Shown one piece after another: positions 52,401-63,100 of a DNA stretch of 64,000 nt (positions within the stretch are counted from its first letter, which is position 1; the number at the start of each line of letters is the position of its first letter). The position numbers were made by a program, and so were the translations under genes. Source of the DNA: Saccharibacillus nicotianae (GTDB lineage Bacteria > Bacillota > Bacilli > Paenibacillales > Paenibacillaceae); contig NZ_JBHUGF010000010.1 in assembly GCF_042681745.1 (NCBI RefSeq), forward strand, positions 1,488,001 to 1,552,000, read 5' to 3'. A model generated the notes under the pieces. The model had not been told where the DNA came from and did no database searches. It saw only the letters and a list, made by a program, of their open reading frames with translations.

Positions 52401-55400
52401 GATGTATCGCTGTATTCTGAAAAGATTCTAATCCTTTAGTCACCTGCAATAACGTGATAGGTGTTTTTTGATTAATCTCAATCCAACGTTGTAACCATTG
52501 TAACCAGCCTTTGTGTAAGGTGTAACGCACGTTGCTATTATCAAAATCGTTTGTCCATCCAGTCAGATCAATCAAGCTTGCAACTGCTCTCACCTGTTCA
52601 TCTGTGCTCTCCAATTGATATTCCAGACCGTTTTCATGCCAGATCAATGAATTTGGGATACTAGAAGCTACATGCTTTCCTAAATTTCCCGTTTGATCAT
52701 TCGTTAAAATCACTACTTTTCTATCAGAAGGTAAGATAAGCTCGGGATGTAATAAGTCAGCTATAGGGCTTGTTTGCCAATGCTTTTTGTATAAAATCGA
52801 TGTTCGTTCAGATTCTTCTTGTGCTTCGGGCAATGATGTTGATAGGTTGGAACGTTGAGACAGCAGATGATCTGGAGCCCAATATCTTTCTTTCGCAAAA
52901 GGATAGACTGGTAAAGAAATACGCTGTGGCTGGCTATCACTATAAAGTAACTGCCAATTGATTGTTAAGCCTTTTACCCATAATTCTAATAGTTGGTTAT
53001 ATTGACTATGGTTAAGCCACGAAGCAATCATATTCTCAAATCCACTATCCGAAGATAACATCGATAACATTTCTTTATGCCATTTCGTATGTCCTCGATA
53101 TAACGGATAGGAATGAGATGGTGTTGCTGGTTGCAGATACGATGTTAACTTCATTTTCATATCAGATAGCGAGTGCGTGACAAAGGCTAGCCGTTCTTCC
53201 ATCGCTTCTCTACCCACCTGTAAAGTATAGGCAATATGCTGTAAATGATAAGCTGACAGATCAGTCTCTAACATTTCCAACAATTGTTGTACTTGTATGC
53301 GCAATTGTGACTCTGTTTTGGAAGATAATACAATCAGCACTGGATCATCTTCAGATAATTCAGTAGATGCTGTGATTGCTGGTTCTACTGTATATTCTTC
53401 TATAATAAGATGAGCATTTGAACCACCTGCTCCAAAAGAAGAAAGACCTGCTCTTCTAGGTATTTCTTGCTGTTTACCATCTTTCTCAAGTAGAGGGCGT
53501 TGCCATTCTGTTAATTCTTTTTGTACCACAAATGGAATATGATCAAAATCGATATTCGGATTCAATGGATCAGCATGCAAAGAAGGTAAAAGCTGTTGAT
53601 ACTTCATTTGCAATAAAATTTTAGTTAATCCTGCGATACCAGCAGCACTTTCGCAATGTCCAATATTAGACTTCACTGAACCGATAGCACAGAAATGCTT
53701 ATCTTCTGTATTTTGCTGATACACTGCATTCAATCCAGCAATCTCGATAGGATCACCTAACGATGTTCCGGTACCATGTGCTTCGACATAGCTAATAGTT
53801 CTCGGCTCTACCCCTGCCCGGTCAAATGCTTTCTGAATCACTTGAGACTGAGCAACAGGATTAGGAACGGTATACCCGTTAGTTTTCCCGCCATGATTAA
53901 TCGCTGAACCTTTAATAACTCCATAAATATGATCCCCATCTGCTTGAGCAGCAGAAAGTGGTTTGAGTATGACTGCTCCTACCCCTTCGCCAGGCACATA
54001 ACCATCGCCATTTGCTCCAAAGCTTTCGCATCTTCCTTTACTTGATAGAAATCCACCCTGATGGAGCATCAGATATTTATTAGGGTGAACCGAGATATTC
54101 ACTCCCCCTGCAATTGCAGTCGAACATTCTTGAGTGATCAGACTTTGACAAGCCAAATGAATCGCTGTTAGTGAAGAAGAACACATGGTATCTATAGCGA
54201 TGCTCGGCCCATTAAAGTTACAGAAATAAGAAATGCGATTCGCAATCGATGCTGGATTTCCACTAAGTGCCACTGTACTCTGGCTTAATGCTTGCGCTTG
54301 TGCTCCGTACAATTGATACTCTTCATACATCACCCCTACATAGACACCTACTTGATTATTTTCATTAGAGTCTGTAGAAGCACCAAGTGTTTGCCGCGTA
54401 TAACCCGCATCTTCAATCGCCTGATAGACGGTTTGCAAAAATAATCGTTCTTGCGGATCCATCATTTCGGCTTCTTTTGGAGAAATATTAAAAAATAACG
54501 GATCAAATTGATCGACTCCATCGATAAATCCGCCCTGAGTTACACTCTCCGATGATGTGCCATCTATCGAATAATCGCGCCAACGGTTTTGAGGAATATC
54601 TGTAATACAGTCTATTCCTTGTTTTAAATTTTCCCAGTATTGATCCAAATGATCTGCTTGAGGATAACGACCCGATAATCCGATAATAGCAATATCTGTT
54701 TCACGTTTATCTACAGGTTGCTGGGTATGATAAGCAAATTTGAAGCGAGAATGAATACCCGGTAACTGTTGTTGCATGGTACCCTTGCGTTGATTAGTAG
54801 ATCGATGTTCTACTTGTGCAACAGAAGGCGAAGATTTTTGAGCGGTACCGGTATTGAATTGTTTTTCTAAAATAGCAAAATGCGCTTTGATAAAATAAGT
54901 TGCTAGTGCTGATAATGTCTGATATTCGAATAATAGTGTTTTGGATAATCGTCCGAATGTCTGCTCTAATTGCTCTGTAAATTGCAGTGTTGTGATTGAG
55001 TCTATTCCATACTTCTCCATTGGAGCATGTGCTTCAATCTGTTCTACAGGCAACTTGAGAATAGAAGATAGTATTTGCTTCAAGTATAGTAATGTTGCTA
55101 ATTCTAGACTATTCGATTGTTCTTGAACGTGAGCAGATTCTGCTTGAGGCAGATGAACTACTTTTTGCTCTGCTATATTATCTGTGTTTATTGGTGGTGA
55201 GATAGCAATTGTAGATTCAATCCAATTGATTAATTGCCGAATAGTCGTATATTCCACAAATGTCAATGCAGTTAATTGTAATTGAAAATTATGATTCAAT
55301 TGATACGATAAATCTGCCAGCATGGTCTGATCAAATCCGTATTCTGACCATTCTGTTTCTATATCCAATTCAGAAGAATCTACTTTGAGAATAGTAGAAA

Positions 55401-58400
55401 TAATGTGTAGTATTTCTTGTTCTACTTTCTGATTGGTTAGGGTTGGAACTGTATAGACTGCATTTGTTCTCGATAATAATGTCGATGATAACTGAGCTTG
55501 ATCACCATATAAAGTAATAATTTGAAATTGATTTGAAGCCATCCCCGCATAAAAGAGTTGTAATCCGATCTCTGTAGGTAGCGGTCTCATACCTGTTGTA
55601 CGATACAGAAATTGAGCTGTTTCTTTATCAATATGCATGCCACCTTCTACCCATAGACCCCAATTAAAGCTCACTGTCTGACCGGAACGTTGCCTTGCTA
55701 CTACTTGCTGGTGACGATCGATAGCGTATTGATCCATAAAAGCATTTGCTGTTGCATAATCAGCTTGACCTGCATTACCAAATGCACTAGCAACAGATGA
55801 AAATAGGATAAAAAAGTCTAACGGTATCAACCGAGTAGCTAAGTCCAGGTTGACCGTACCTGTTACTTTTGGAGCTAGCACTTGATTGAATTCTTCTGTT
55901 GTTTTCTTAATTATAAAATTATCTTGTGTCATACCAGCACTATGGATAATTCCGTTCAATACTCCATATTGTTGAGTAATCGATGCGATTAATCGTGTTA
56001 CATCTTCCTGTTGTGTTAGATCAAGCTGTTTGTAGATCACAGTGGCTTCTTTAGACTGTAACGAATAAAGGATAGATTCATCTATACTTGCTGCTCGCCC
56101 TGTTAAAATAATAATTGGTTGCTCAACTTGCTCTATGATCTCCTTTGCAAAAATCATACCTAATCCACCTGTACCGCCTGTAATCAAATAAACTCCTCTA
56201 TGTTTCCATAGGGAGTGAGAATGGTTTGTCGGTATCATAATCTGTTCGTAATCAGACTGGATATAGCGTTGTTGAGATTCGTAGCGAATCTGTTGAGCTG
56301 TACTATACTGATTTTCTTGCAATTGTGCCATGATCTGAGCAGTTGGTATATCAGGTTGCATTTCTATCATTTGAGTAGTTATATTTGGATTTTCTAGTGT
56401 AGCTGTTTTGAGTAATGCGATAAGAGCTGTATTCGATGATGGAGACACTTGACGAACAGTAACCATTTGAATCAACACACGATCTTCTTTGTAGCTTTGC
56501 AACAGATGCTTTATTTCTTTGAATGCGTTTGTCGCTAATTGATTGAATCGTTGATCGATAGAAAGTCTTGATTCATCTATCGTTGCTAGATGAGCTGGTA
56601 ATAACGAAATGCACTTGGCATCAGGAAAATGTATCGCTACTTGTTGTTCCAAGGCTGAATCGGATTCACAAAGCATAATAATATGCTGATCATATTGATG
56701 TTGTTGAGTATCTACTTGATTGGTTACTGCTTGTTTGTTCCAATTAGGAGAAAGTAACATCGCTGTTTCATAGCGAATGGCTTTGCTTGTTAAGCCTTGT
56801 AATCTTACGCAAAGAACACCTGTCTGATCTATAAGATCTATATTTAATTTCGATATCGCAGATTGTGTTACTTCAGCTTGATACACATGTGCCCATATAG
56901 CTGATGTTGTAGGATGATAAATATCGATCTGTTCTAAAGCAAAAGGCAAAGAAGTCTTTTGCTCTTGATTTACATCGTCTTTACCTAACCATATTCCTAT
57001 TGAAGCTTGCAAAGCTCCATCTACTATCGCAGGATGAAGTACATAATCTTGACTATTGATTTGTAATTCTTCGGACAACTGGAGATGAGCTAAACATTCA
57101 TTTGAGCCTGTATATAGATAATTGATCGTTTGATGACGTTCTCCATAATGCATATTCAATTGACCATAAGCTGTATAACATGTATCTGCGCTAAACTCTT
57201 TAATAGCACATTTTGCTCTGATCTGCTCGACATCTGACAAAGGTTGCTCTATCTGTACATCTTCAATAATAGCGATTCCTTCGCAATGAATTGTAAGTTC
57301 AGCTTGATCGTCAGAGTGAGTGTATATTTGATACCGAATAGAATTTTCTTGTTCTGGAAATAAAGCAATGTGTACAAAAGTCGATACTTGTTGAATCACA
57401 AGTGGATGTTTCCAGACTGTTTGTTGCAAAGATATCGACAACCCTTGCGCTTCTGTTCCACTAATCGCCTGCTCAACAGCCGCTCTTGCCATTTCTAAAT
57501 AGGTTACTGCTGGTAAAAGGTGTTCATCTCCTATGCGATGATCTGCTATAAAAAATTCGTTCCCTTCAAATACCGTTGTATATTGCTGTACCTTCATATT
57601 TGAAGTATTGGTATGAACCAAAGGATGAAGCATAGATTGGGAACGAAACATCGGTTCTTTTTCTGATATATGTGTCGCTTCAACTTCGGGAACCCAGTAA
57701 CGATCACGAGCAAAAGGATACGTAGGTAAGCTGATTTTTTGAAATGTACCTGTCGCATATACGATATCCCAATTCAAGTCTATCCCATTAACCCATAATT
57801 CCAGCAATTTGGAATATTTTCTTTTCTCTATCCATCGCTGAATAGTAGCAGTCATATCTTCATCTGTAGATAAAAAAGGTAACGCAGGCAGATCATTTTG
57901 AACTTTGCCATAGTACATAGATGAAGGTATCTGATCAGATTCGATGTACTCTTGAAGTTGACTGATTAGATTAGTTATCGAAGAAGCTACGATGCCTAAG
58001 CGGACATCCATCGCTTCTCTACCTGTACATAACGTATAGGCAATATCAGCCAACTGCTGATCGGTATACGTTTGTGCTGTTAAATAATGATGTAGATGAA
58101 GAACGATTTGTTTTAATCGTTCTTCATTTTTGGCAGATAATATAATCATCACAGGTTGTACAGGTGTAGCTAATGGTTTTGCTATTGTTGCAGACATATA
58201 TTCTTGGATCACAATATGAGCATTCGATCCACCTGCGCCAAATGAGGATACACCCGCAGTCAAAGGAACTTCTGTCATCACATGATCTATTGCGATCACA
58301 GGACGTTTCCATTCATCCAATTGATGTTGTACTACAAAAGGTGTTTTGCCAAAGTCGATATTAGGATTCGCCGGTTGTGAATGAATCGAAGGAGCAAGTT

Positions 58401-60132
58401 TCTGATGCTTCATTTGCAGTAATACTTTGGTTACCCCTGCTATGCCTGCTGCACTTTCACAATGACCGATATTGGATTTGGCAGAACCGATTGCGCAAAA
58501 TGACCGATCCGATGTATACCGATCAAACATTTTAGTAAGACCAGCAATCTCAATCGGATCGCCTAACGATGTACCTGTACCATGAGCTTCAATATAACTA
58601 ATACTTCTAGGATCGATATCTGATTCTTGTATCGCTTTGTCAATCACTTCTGCTTGTTGATGAGGATTAGGAACGGTATAACCATTCGTTTTGCCGCCAT
58701 GATTAATCGCTGTTCCTTTAATCACTCCATAAATATGATCTCCATCTGCTATCGCTTTAGCTAATGGCTTGAGGATAGCTGTGCCTACGCCTTCACCAGG
58801 AACATATCCATCTCCACCTTCGCCAAAACTTTCACATCTACCTTTACTGGACAAAAAGTGTCCCTGTGTTAGCATCACATATTTATTAGGATGGACAGAG
58901 ACGTTAACTCCGCCTGCTATCGCTACTTCACACTCTTGCTTTTGTAGACTCTGGCAAGCAAGATGAATCGCTGTTAATGAAGAAGAACACATCGTATCCA
59001 CAACCATACTTGGTCCATGAAAATTAAAATAATACGATACCCGATTGGCAATTGATGCAGGGTTACCATTTAAAGCAAATGGTTCTTGATAACTTTTTTG
59101 CGATTCTACCCCGTACAATTGATATTCTTGATACATAACCCCTACATATACGCCTACTTTATTTAATTTGGACTGATTTGTTGATGGAACTAGATTGTTA
59201 CGAGTATATCCAGCATCTTCTATAGCAGCATATACACTTTCCAAAAACAGTCGTTCTTGCGGATCAATACGTTCGGCTTCTCTCGGTGAAATATTAAAAA
59301 AGAGTGCATCAAAACGATCCACTCCTTCTATAAATCCACCCCATTTTCCAGACGCTTTAGTATCTTGACTAGAGCGTTGCATATCGGTATGCACTTTGTA
59401 ATCCCAACGTTCTTGAGGAATCTCTGTAATGCAGTCTTTACCGTTTTTAAGATTTTCCCAATACTGCGAGATATTTTCTGCTTCAGGATAACGACCTGCT
59501 AACCCAATAATAGCAATATCCAGTGCTGTTGAAGAGGACTGCTCTGTGGCAGTGATAGCATCATCAGCAGGCTCGGCAACGCGATTAGGATAAGAATAAG
59601 TAGCATCTTTTGAAGCTTTTGTATTTCTTGTATTCTTTGGATTTTGCAGTGTTGTTGAAACAATAGGTACTTGATTCGGTTCAGCTTTTGTTTTGGAATG
59701 ATGTTCTTTTCCGATATTCAAAAGTTGAATTAATGACTTGCGATGTGACTTTAAAAAGTATTCTGTTAATTCTTGTAGATTATGATATTCAAAAAACAAT
59801 GTTTTGGACAATGAGCCAAACACCGTTTCTAACTGATCTGTTAATTTCATAACCATAATTGAGTCTATTCCATATTTTTCGAGCGGTGCATCTGCTTCAA
59901 TCTGTCGTTCAGGCATCATTAACACTGAAGACAATAATTTTTTGAGGTACTGAACAGCTTGATCTTGAAGTTCATTATCGTTTATCACATGTTCATAGTT
60001 AGTCTGTTCGCTAGGTGACGTAGAAGGTTCAATAGTGGTAGAAAGTAATTGCTGTAATTGTCTAGCACCTTCTACCTTATCGATCTTTCCTTGTTCAATC
60101 TGCTTGTATAGTTGTGATAATGCATCATTCAA
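49489..60132 (-). CDS. Trans-AT polyketide synthase: ACP-KS-DH-KR-ACP*-ACP-KS-KR-ACP-KS
   Basis: Protein of about 3547 residues. A short N-terminal helical region (LSQLYKQIEQGKI) probably docks to the previous protein. Domains: ACP (about 55-130, GIDSI); KS (205-650, DTMCSSS); DH (835-1110, ADHRIGDEHLLP with Asp for the second-motif Gly, VDGALQ intact); KR (1140-1550, Tyr in ADYATAN); ACP* (1565-1640, GFDQT, no serine); ACP (1680-1755, GIDSI); KS (1810-2250, DTMCSSS); KR (2440-2930, Tyr in SDYAIAN, no B-type Asp); ACP (2955-3030, GIDSI); KS (3075-3490, DTACSSS) at the C-terminus. All KS keep the Cys-His-His set. There is no AT, as in trans-AT systems. TTG 60132 is preferred as start because GAGG lies 8 bases before it; a GTG at 60141 overlaps that site. 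The gene begins 27 bases after the previous stop. Confidence 0.92.
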   Translation of the reverse strand: MNDALSQLYKQIEQGKIDKVEGARQLQQLLSTTIEPSTSPSEQTNYEHVINDNELQDQAVQYLKKLLSSVLMMPERQIEADAPLEKYGIDSIMVMKLTDQLETVFGSLSKTLFFEYHNLQELTEYFLKSHRKSLIQLLNIGKEHHSKTKAEPNQVPIVSTTLQNPKNTRNTKASKDATYSYPNRVAEPADDAITATEQSSSTALDIAIIGLAGRYPEAENISQYWENLKNGKDCITEIPQERWDYKVHTDMQRSSQDTKASGKWGGFIEGVDRFDALFFNISPREAERIDPQERLFLESVYAAIEDAGYTRNNLVPSTNQSKLNKVGVYVGVMYQEYQLYGVESQKSYQEPFALNGNPASIANRVSYYFNFHGPSMVVDTMCSSSLTAIHLACQSLQKQECEVAIAGGVNVSVHPNKYVMLTQGHFLSSKGRCESFGEGGDGYVPGEGVGTAILKPLAKAIADGDHIYGVIKGTAINHGGKTNGYTVPNPHQQAEVIDKAIQESDIDPRSISYIEAHGTGTSLGDPIEIAGLTKMFDRYTSDRSFCAIGSAKSNIGHCESAAGIAGVTKVLLQMKHQKLAPSIHSQPANPNIDFGKTPFVVQHQLDEWKRPVIAIDHVMTEVPLTAGVSSFGAGGSNAHIVIQEYMSATIAKPLATPVQPVMIILSAKNEERLKQIVLHLHHYLTAQTYTDQQLADIAYTLCTGREAMDVRLGIVASSITNLISQLQEYIESDQIPSSMYYGKVQNDLPALPFLSTDEDMTATIQRWIEKRKYSKLLELWVNGIDLNWDIVYATGTFQKISLPTYPFARDRYWVPEVEATHISEKEPMFRSQSMLHPLVHTNTSNMKVQQYTTVFEGNEFFIADHRIGDEHLLPAVTYLEMARAAVEQAISGTEAQGLSISLQQTVWKHPLVIQQVSTFVHIALFPEQENSIRYQIYTHSDDQAELTIHCEGIAIIEDVQIEQPLSDVEQIRAKCAIKEFSADTCYTAYGQLNMHYGERHQTINYLYTGSNECLAHLQLSEELQINSQDYVLHPAIVDGALQASIGIWLGKDDVNQEQKTSLPFALEQIDIYHPTTSAIWAHVYQAEVTQSAISKLNIDLIDQTGVLCVRLQGLTSKAIRYETAMLLSPNWNKQAVTNQVDTQQHQYDQHIIMLCESDSALEQQVAIHFPDAKCISLLPAHLATIDESRLSIDQRFNQLATNAFKEIKHLLQSYKEDRVLIQMVTVRQVSPSSNTALIALLKTATLENPNITTQMIEMQPDIPTAQIMAQLQENQYSTAQQIRYESQQRYIQSDYEQIMIPTNHSHSLWKHRGVYLITGGTGGLGMIFAKEIIEQVEQPIIILTGRAASIDESILYSLQSKEATVIYKQLDLTQQEDVTRLIASITQQYGVLNGIIHSAGMTQDNFIIKKTTEEFNQVLAPKVTGTVNLDLATRLIPLDFFILFSSVASAFGNAGQADYATANAFMDQYAIDRHQQVVARQRSGQTVSFNWGLWVEGGMHIDKETAQFLYRTTGMRPLPTEIGLQLFYAGMASNQFQIITLYGDQAQLSSTLLSRTNAVYTVPTLTNQKVEQEILHIISTILKVDSSELDIETEWSEYGFDQTMLADLSYQLNHNFQLQLTALTFVEYTTIRQLINWIESTIAISPPINTDNIAEQKVVHLPQAESAHVQEQSNSLELATLLYLKQILSSILKLPVEQIEAHAPMEKYGIDSITTLQFTEQLEQTFGRLSKTLLFEYQTLSALATYFIKAHFAILEKQFNTGTAQKSSPSVAQVEHRSTNQRKGTMQQQLPGIHSRFKFAYHTQQPVDKRETDIAIIGLSGRYPQADHLDQYWENLKQGIDCITDIPQNRWRDYSIDGTSSESVTQGGFIDGVDQFDPLFFNISPKEAEMMDPQERLFLQTVYQAIEDAGYTRQTLGASTDSNENNQVGVYVGVMYEEYQLYGAQAQALSQSTVALSGNPASIANRISYFCNFNGPSIAIDTMCSSSLTAIHLACQSLITQECSTAIAGGVNISVHPNKYLMLHQGGFLSSKGRCESFGANGDGYVPGEGVGAVILKPLSAAQADGDHIYGVIKGSAINHGGKTNGYTVPNPVAQSQVIQKAFDRAGVEPRTISYVEAHGTGTSLGDPIEIAGLNAVYQQNTEDKHFCAIGSVKSNIGHCESAAGIAGLTKILLQMKYQQLLPSLHADPLNPNIDFDHIPFVVQKELTEWQRPLLEKDGKQQEIPRRAGLSSFGAGGSNAHLIIEEYTVEPAITASTELSEDDPVLIVLSSKTESQLRIQVQQLLEMLETDLSAYHLQHIAYTLQVGREAMEERLAFVTHSLSDMKMKLTSYLQPATPSHSYPLYRGHTKWHKEMLSMLSSDSGFENMIASWLNHSQYNQLLELWVKGLTINWQLLYSDSQPQRISLPVYPFAKERYWAPDHLLSQRSNLSTSLPEAQEESERTSILYKKHWQTSPIADLLHPELILPSDRKVVILTNDQTGNLGKHVASSIPNSLIWHENGLEYQLESTDEQVRAVASLIDLTGWTNDFDNSNVRYTLHKGWLQWLQRWIEINQKTPITLLQVTKGLESFQNTAIHLQGAERVGLYRMLQHEYAHVRSRHIDFDQHATEESTALTIAQELFLDSPDVEVCYRSDQRWVAYLKAVENMPDFAAVPAQKRSLHQEQVLWITGGTRGLGMLCAQHFVTQYGVKKLVLSGQEALPPKEEWHLYNHQHSRLAEKIRSIVQLEQQGVQVYVTSVDLTSIQEVQKVIAEVHSQLGSIGGVIHCAGTADQINPAFIRKNVESVESVLNPKIQGLHTLYQCLQQEPLQFWVLFSSVAAIIPSLSVGQSDYAIANAYMDYFAEAYSDSYPIYSIQWPSWKETGFGEVKSKRYEQTGLLSMTNKEGLQLLDYILSTSQDNVILPAVMNKEIAQPSVWMKYQQPVRSDQLISEPTIQSADMSASSIAIPESDELHEMTLNWLTELIAKELKVDVARLDDRTPFAEYGIDSILLAQIITTLDRTLQGTAVDPTMMLEYPTIQQLAEQLVYTYPLELVTLFTNDRTVEPIVNSSPPIVEKAQDVYKPALEKQQKRKQKIAVIGIGCHFPDADDPLQFWHNLKSGKDSIQKAPASRQNHQSDGAYNSIDTVRYGAFLANIEEFDPAYFGISESLAMQIDPLQRQLLEVSVEAATDAGYTKKQLSNTQTGVFVGSRTSNYSSKVNRTAKDTIVGIGQNFIAAHLAHFYNLKGPNLVVDTACSSSLTAIHLAVQSIQNGECELAFAGGVDILLDEVPFETLGSANVLSTDSRCKTFSADADGIGLGEGCGVVILKPLDQAIADQDRIYGVIDGSALNNDGNTMGITTPNPEAQKELVYKAVQNADIDPSTISYIETHGTGTLIGDPIELKALTSVFSDVTDRQQFCGVGSVKSNIGHLLSAAGVASFIKVLLSLVHEELPPTIHCDVPNPRFRFEQSPFYIVQQHQKWSHKQGILRAGISAFGLGGNNAHILVSNEGIPTAYRRSLPLSYTNIGFDRQRYWPTDSKEYAKSEVLSSVVTSDFFDVIKVGEGSE

Positions 60133-60159
60133 TGTTAACACCTCATTTCGTTATTGTTT

Positions 60160-63100
60160 TTAAAATGGCTTGGTCTGATTATGCTGTTCTACTAATTGCT
60201 CTAGCGAATACTGCCCGCTTTGAATATGATCAAACATGTCTAAAAAATATTGATCTTGTATATCTAGCGCTCTTCCTTTATCCACATCCATAAAACTGCG
60301 AATTTGAGCACCATTGCCATACATAACTACCATTTGCGATTGTTTATGTGCTAACGCTTGATGTAGGGCATGGATAGCAGTGGAATAATCGATAGGAAGC
60401 ATTCCCGAAATTTGCTTCATCGCAGAAGTACTTTGTGTATCCATCTGCATCCCCCCATTTTCCCAAAGAGGCCAATTTATAGATAATGTATGACCTGTTC
60501 GCTTAGCGGTATCTACTAACTTATTCCGATAGTGAGCATACTGATCCATAAAAGCATTTGCTGTTGCATAATCGCTCTGACCTATATTACCGAGTACGCC
60601 TGCCAGAGAGGAAAAAAGAACAAAGAAATCTAGCTCAAATGATTGACTATATTGATCTAAATATAGAGTTCCATTTACTTTCGCGGCTAATACATGGTTC
60701 CATTCTGCTGGTGTTTTTCTAATCATAAAGCTGTCTTTTAACACGCCTGCACTGTGTATAATTCCATTTAATTGACCAAATTTCATTTGAATATTTTCCA
60801 TCAATGTAGATACGTCTTCTGGATTAGCAATATCAGATACATAATAAAAAGCTTGAGCTCCATACTCTTGCAATGTATTTAATTTAATCCGAGTATCTTC
60901 ATCTAATATCGAACGTCCTGTCATGATCAAAATCGGCTCTGTCACTGTTTGTGCTATATCTTGCGCAATCAGATAACCGATTCCTCCCATTCCTCCTGTA
61001 ATTAAGTAGACATGTTTATCTTTCCATGCCTGTTTTGCAGAAGTCGCATGAGGTACAAACTCTTGCCATGTCGAAATATATCTTTGATGATCATGATAAG
61101 AAATATGCGTATCTCCTGCACTATCTCTACATTCACATAATTTATCTACTGGATGAAAAGCAGCAGCAAAAGCATCTAATTCAATCATTTGTACGATCAA
61201 ATTCGGCTTTTCTAATTCTGCTGTTTTTAACATAGCTGAGAGCGCAGTATACAATTGATAGTCCTGATCATTCACTACCACCATTTGAACCAAAATAGAA
61301 CCTTCCGGCTTAGACTGTAGTAATTGTTGCACTTGAGTAAATGCTTCTAAAGCTGTTTTTCCAAATCGCTGTTCTAATGGTAGATGTTTATCACAGTTAA
61401 GCTGTATACATACTGCTTCAGGAAGTTCTTGTTGAACCTGTTCAGCAATCTGTGTAGAAGGACTACAGATCATAATGATATGCTGATGAAATGAAATTTC
61501 AGGTACTGTTACGGTATCTTGTTCCAACCATTCCGGTACTAACATCACCGTTTCTTTAGGATACAATGATGCTGGTGGCGATTCTAAACGTTTGCTCGTA
61601 AATCCTTTGAGACTTGCACATACTTCACCATTTTCATGGCAAATATCAATATCTAATTTCTGTACTTTATCCATCGGATCACTTCCTTCGCTATAACGAA
61701 TATAAGACCACATCGATGCCGAACATGCACTAAATATCCGAATCTGTTCTAATGCAAATGGTAATAGTGGAGCATTGAGATTATCTGCTGACGTATCAGA
61801 ACTAAAGATCAGACCAATAGAAGCTTGCAACGCCCCATCCATCATACTCGGATGAAGAATATAGGAAGAAAAAGAATCTCCCAGTGTTGCAGGTAGATCT
61901 AACTTAGCCAGCACTTCTTTTGCACCTAATTGTAAAGAAGTAATACTTTGCAATCGCTCTCCATAATACAAGCCCATCTGTTCAAACTGCTTGTAACATG
62001 TAGACGGTATAATCTCTTTTGTTATAGATTGTTGAATGTTAGATAGATTGATTACAGGTATTTCTGTTAAAGATGATTTGACAGCTCTACCTTGACTATG
62101 GACAGTTCTTGTCGTGGTGTGATGATTGTCTTGTTCTGTATACACTTCATATTGAATATGATTTTCATCTTCTGCATACAATGCAACATGTACCGCTAAT
62201 TCTGTGTCTTCTATACGAATTGGAGTTGCCCAAATTATATTTTCTAACGACCATATATAGTGATTGAACGATGCACTTGTCGATTGTGCTATCGCTTCAC
62301 GAACCATTTCCACATAAGCAACGCCTGGCAAAATGTTAGCTTTATTTACTACATGATCTGCAAAGAAGAACTCCTGACCACTAAAAACAGACGTAAAGCG
62401 TTGCTCGGACAATTGAGAAGTATTACGATGTACCAACGGATGTAGAACAGCATGATGCATTACTTTCACTTCATTTGACTGCACCTCTTGATTGGTTATC
62501 GATGAATTGGTCTGTACAGATGCTACCCAATATTTTTCTTTGGCAAAAGGATATACAGGCAAATGAATTATATTGCTTGCAACAGAGCGATCTAACTTGC
62601 TCCATTCAATCGGTGCACCTTGTATCCATAGTTCTAGCAGAACATCGTATTTGGTTTGTACATAATAATCATTGATAGCCTGTTGCATCTGCTTTTCCGA
62701 ATTAAAAATAGATGTAATATCAAATAACCGTTTTACTGTTCCTTTGTAATAATCTGGACTAGACGGTTCCGATTGTTGAATAAAAGATAATAATTTTTCT
62801 TTCATATCCGTTATCGATTGTACAATCCAGGCAACGCGCTCTTCCATCGCTTCTCTACCCACTTGCAAAGTGTAAGCAATATCTGCTAATGAATGCGCTG
62901 ATGATACGCTATTTTCGACAAAAGAAAGTAATTGACGAGCACGTTCGATCAATTGCTCTGGTTGACGGGCAGACAATATAATCATTGTTGGCTGAAGATC
63001 AATAGGTTCAGACTGTGATTGTTGTTCAACCTCTTGCGCTATATATTCTTCTAAAATAACATGCGCATTAGAGCCGCCGGCACCAAAAGAAGAAATTCCA

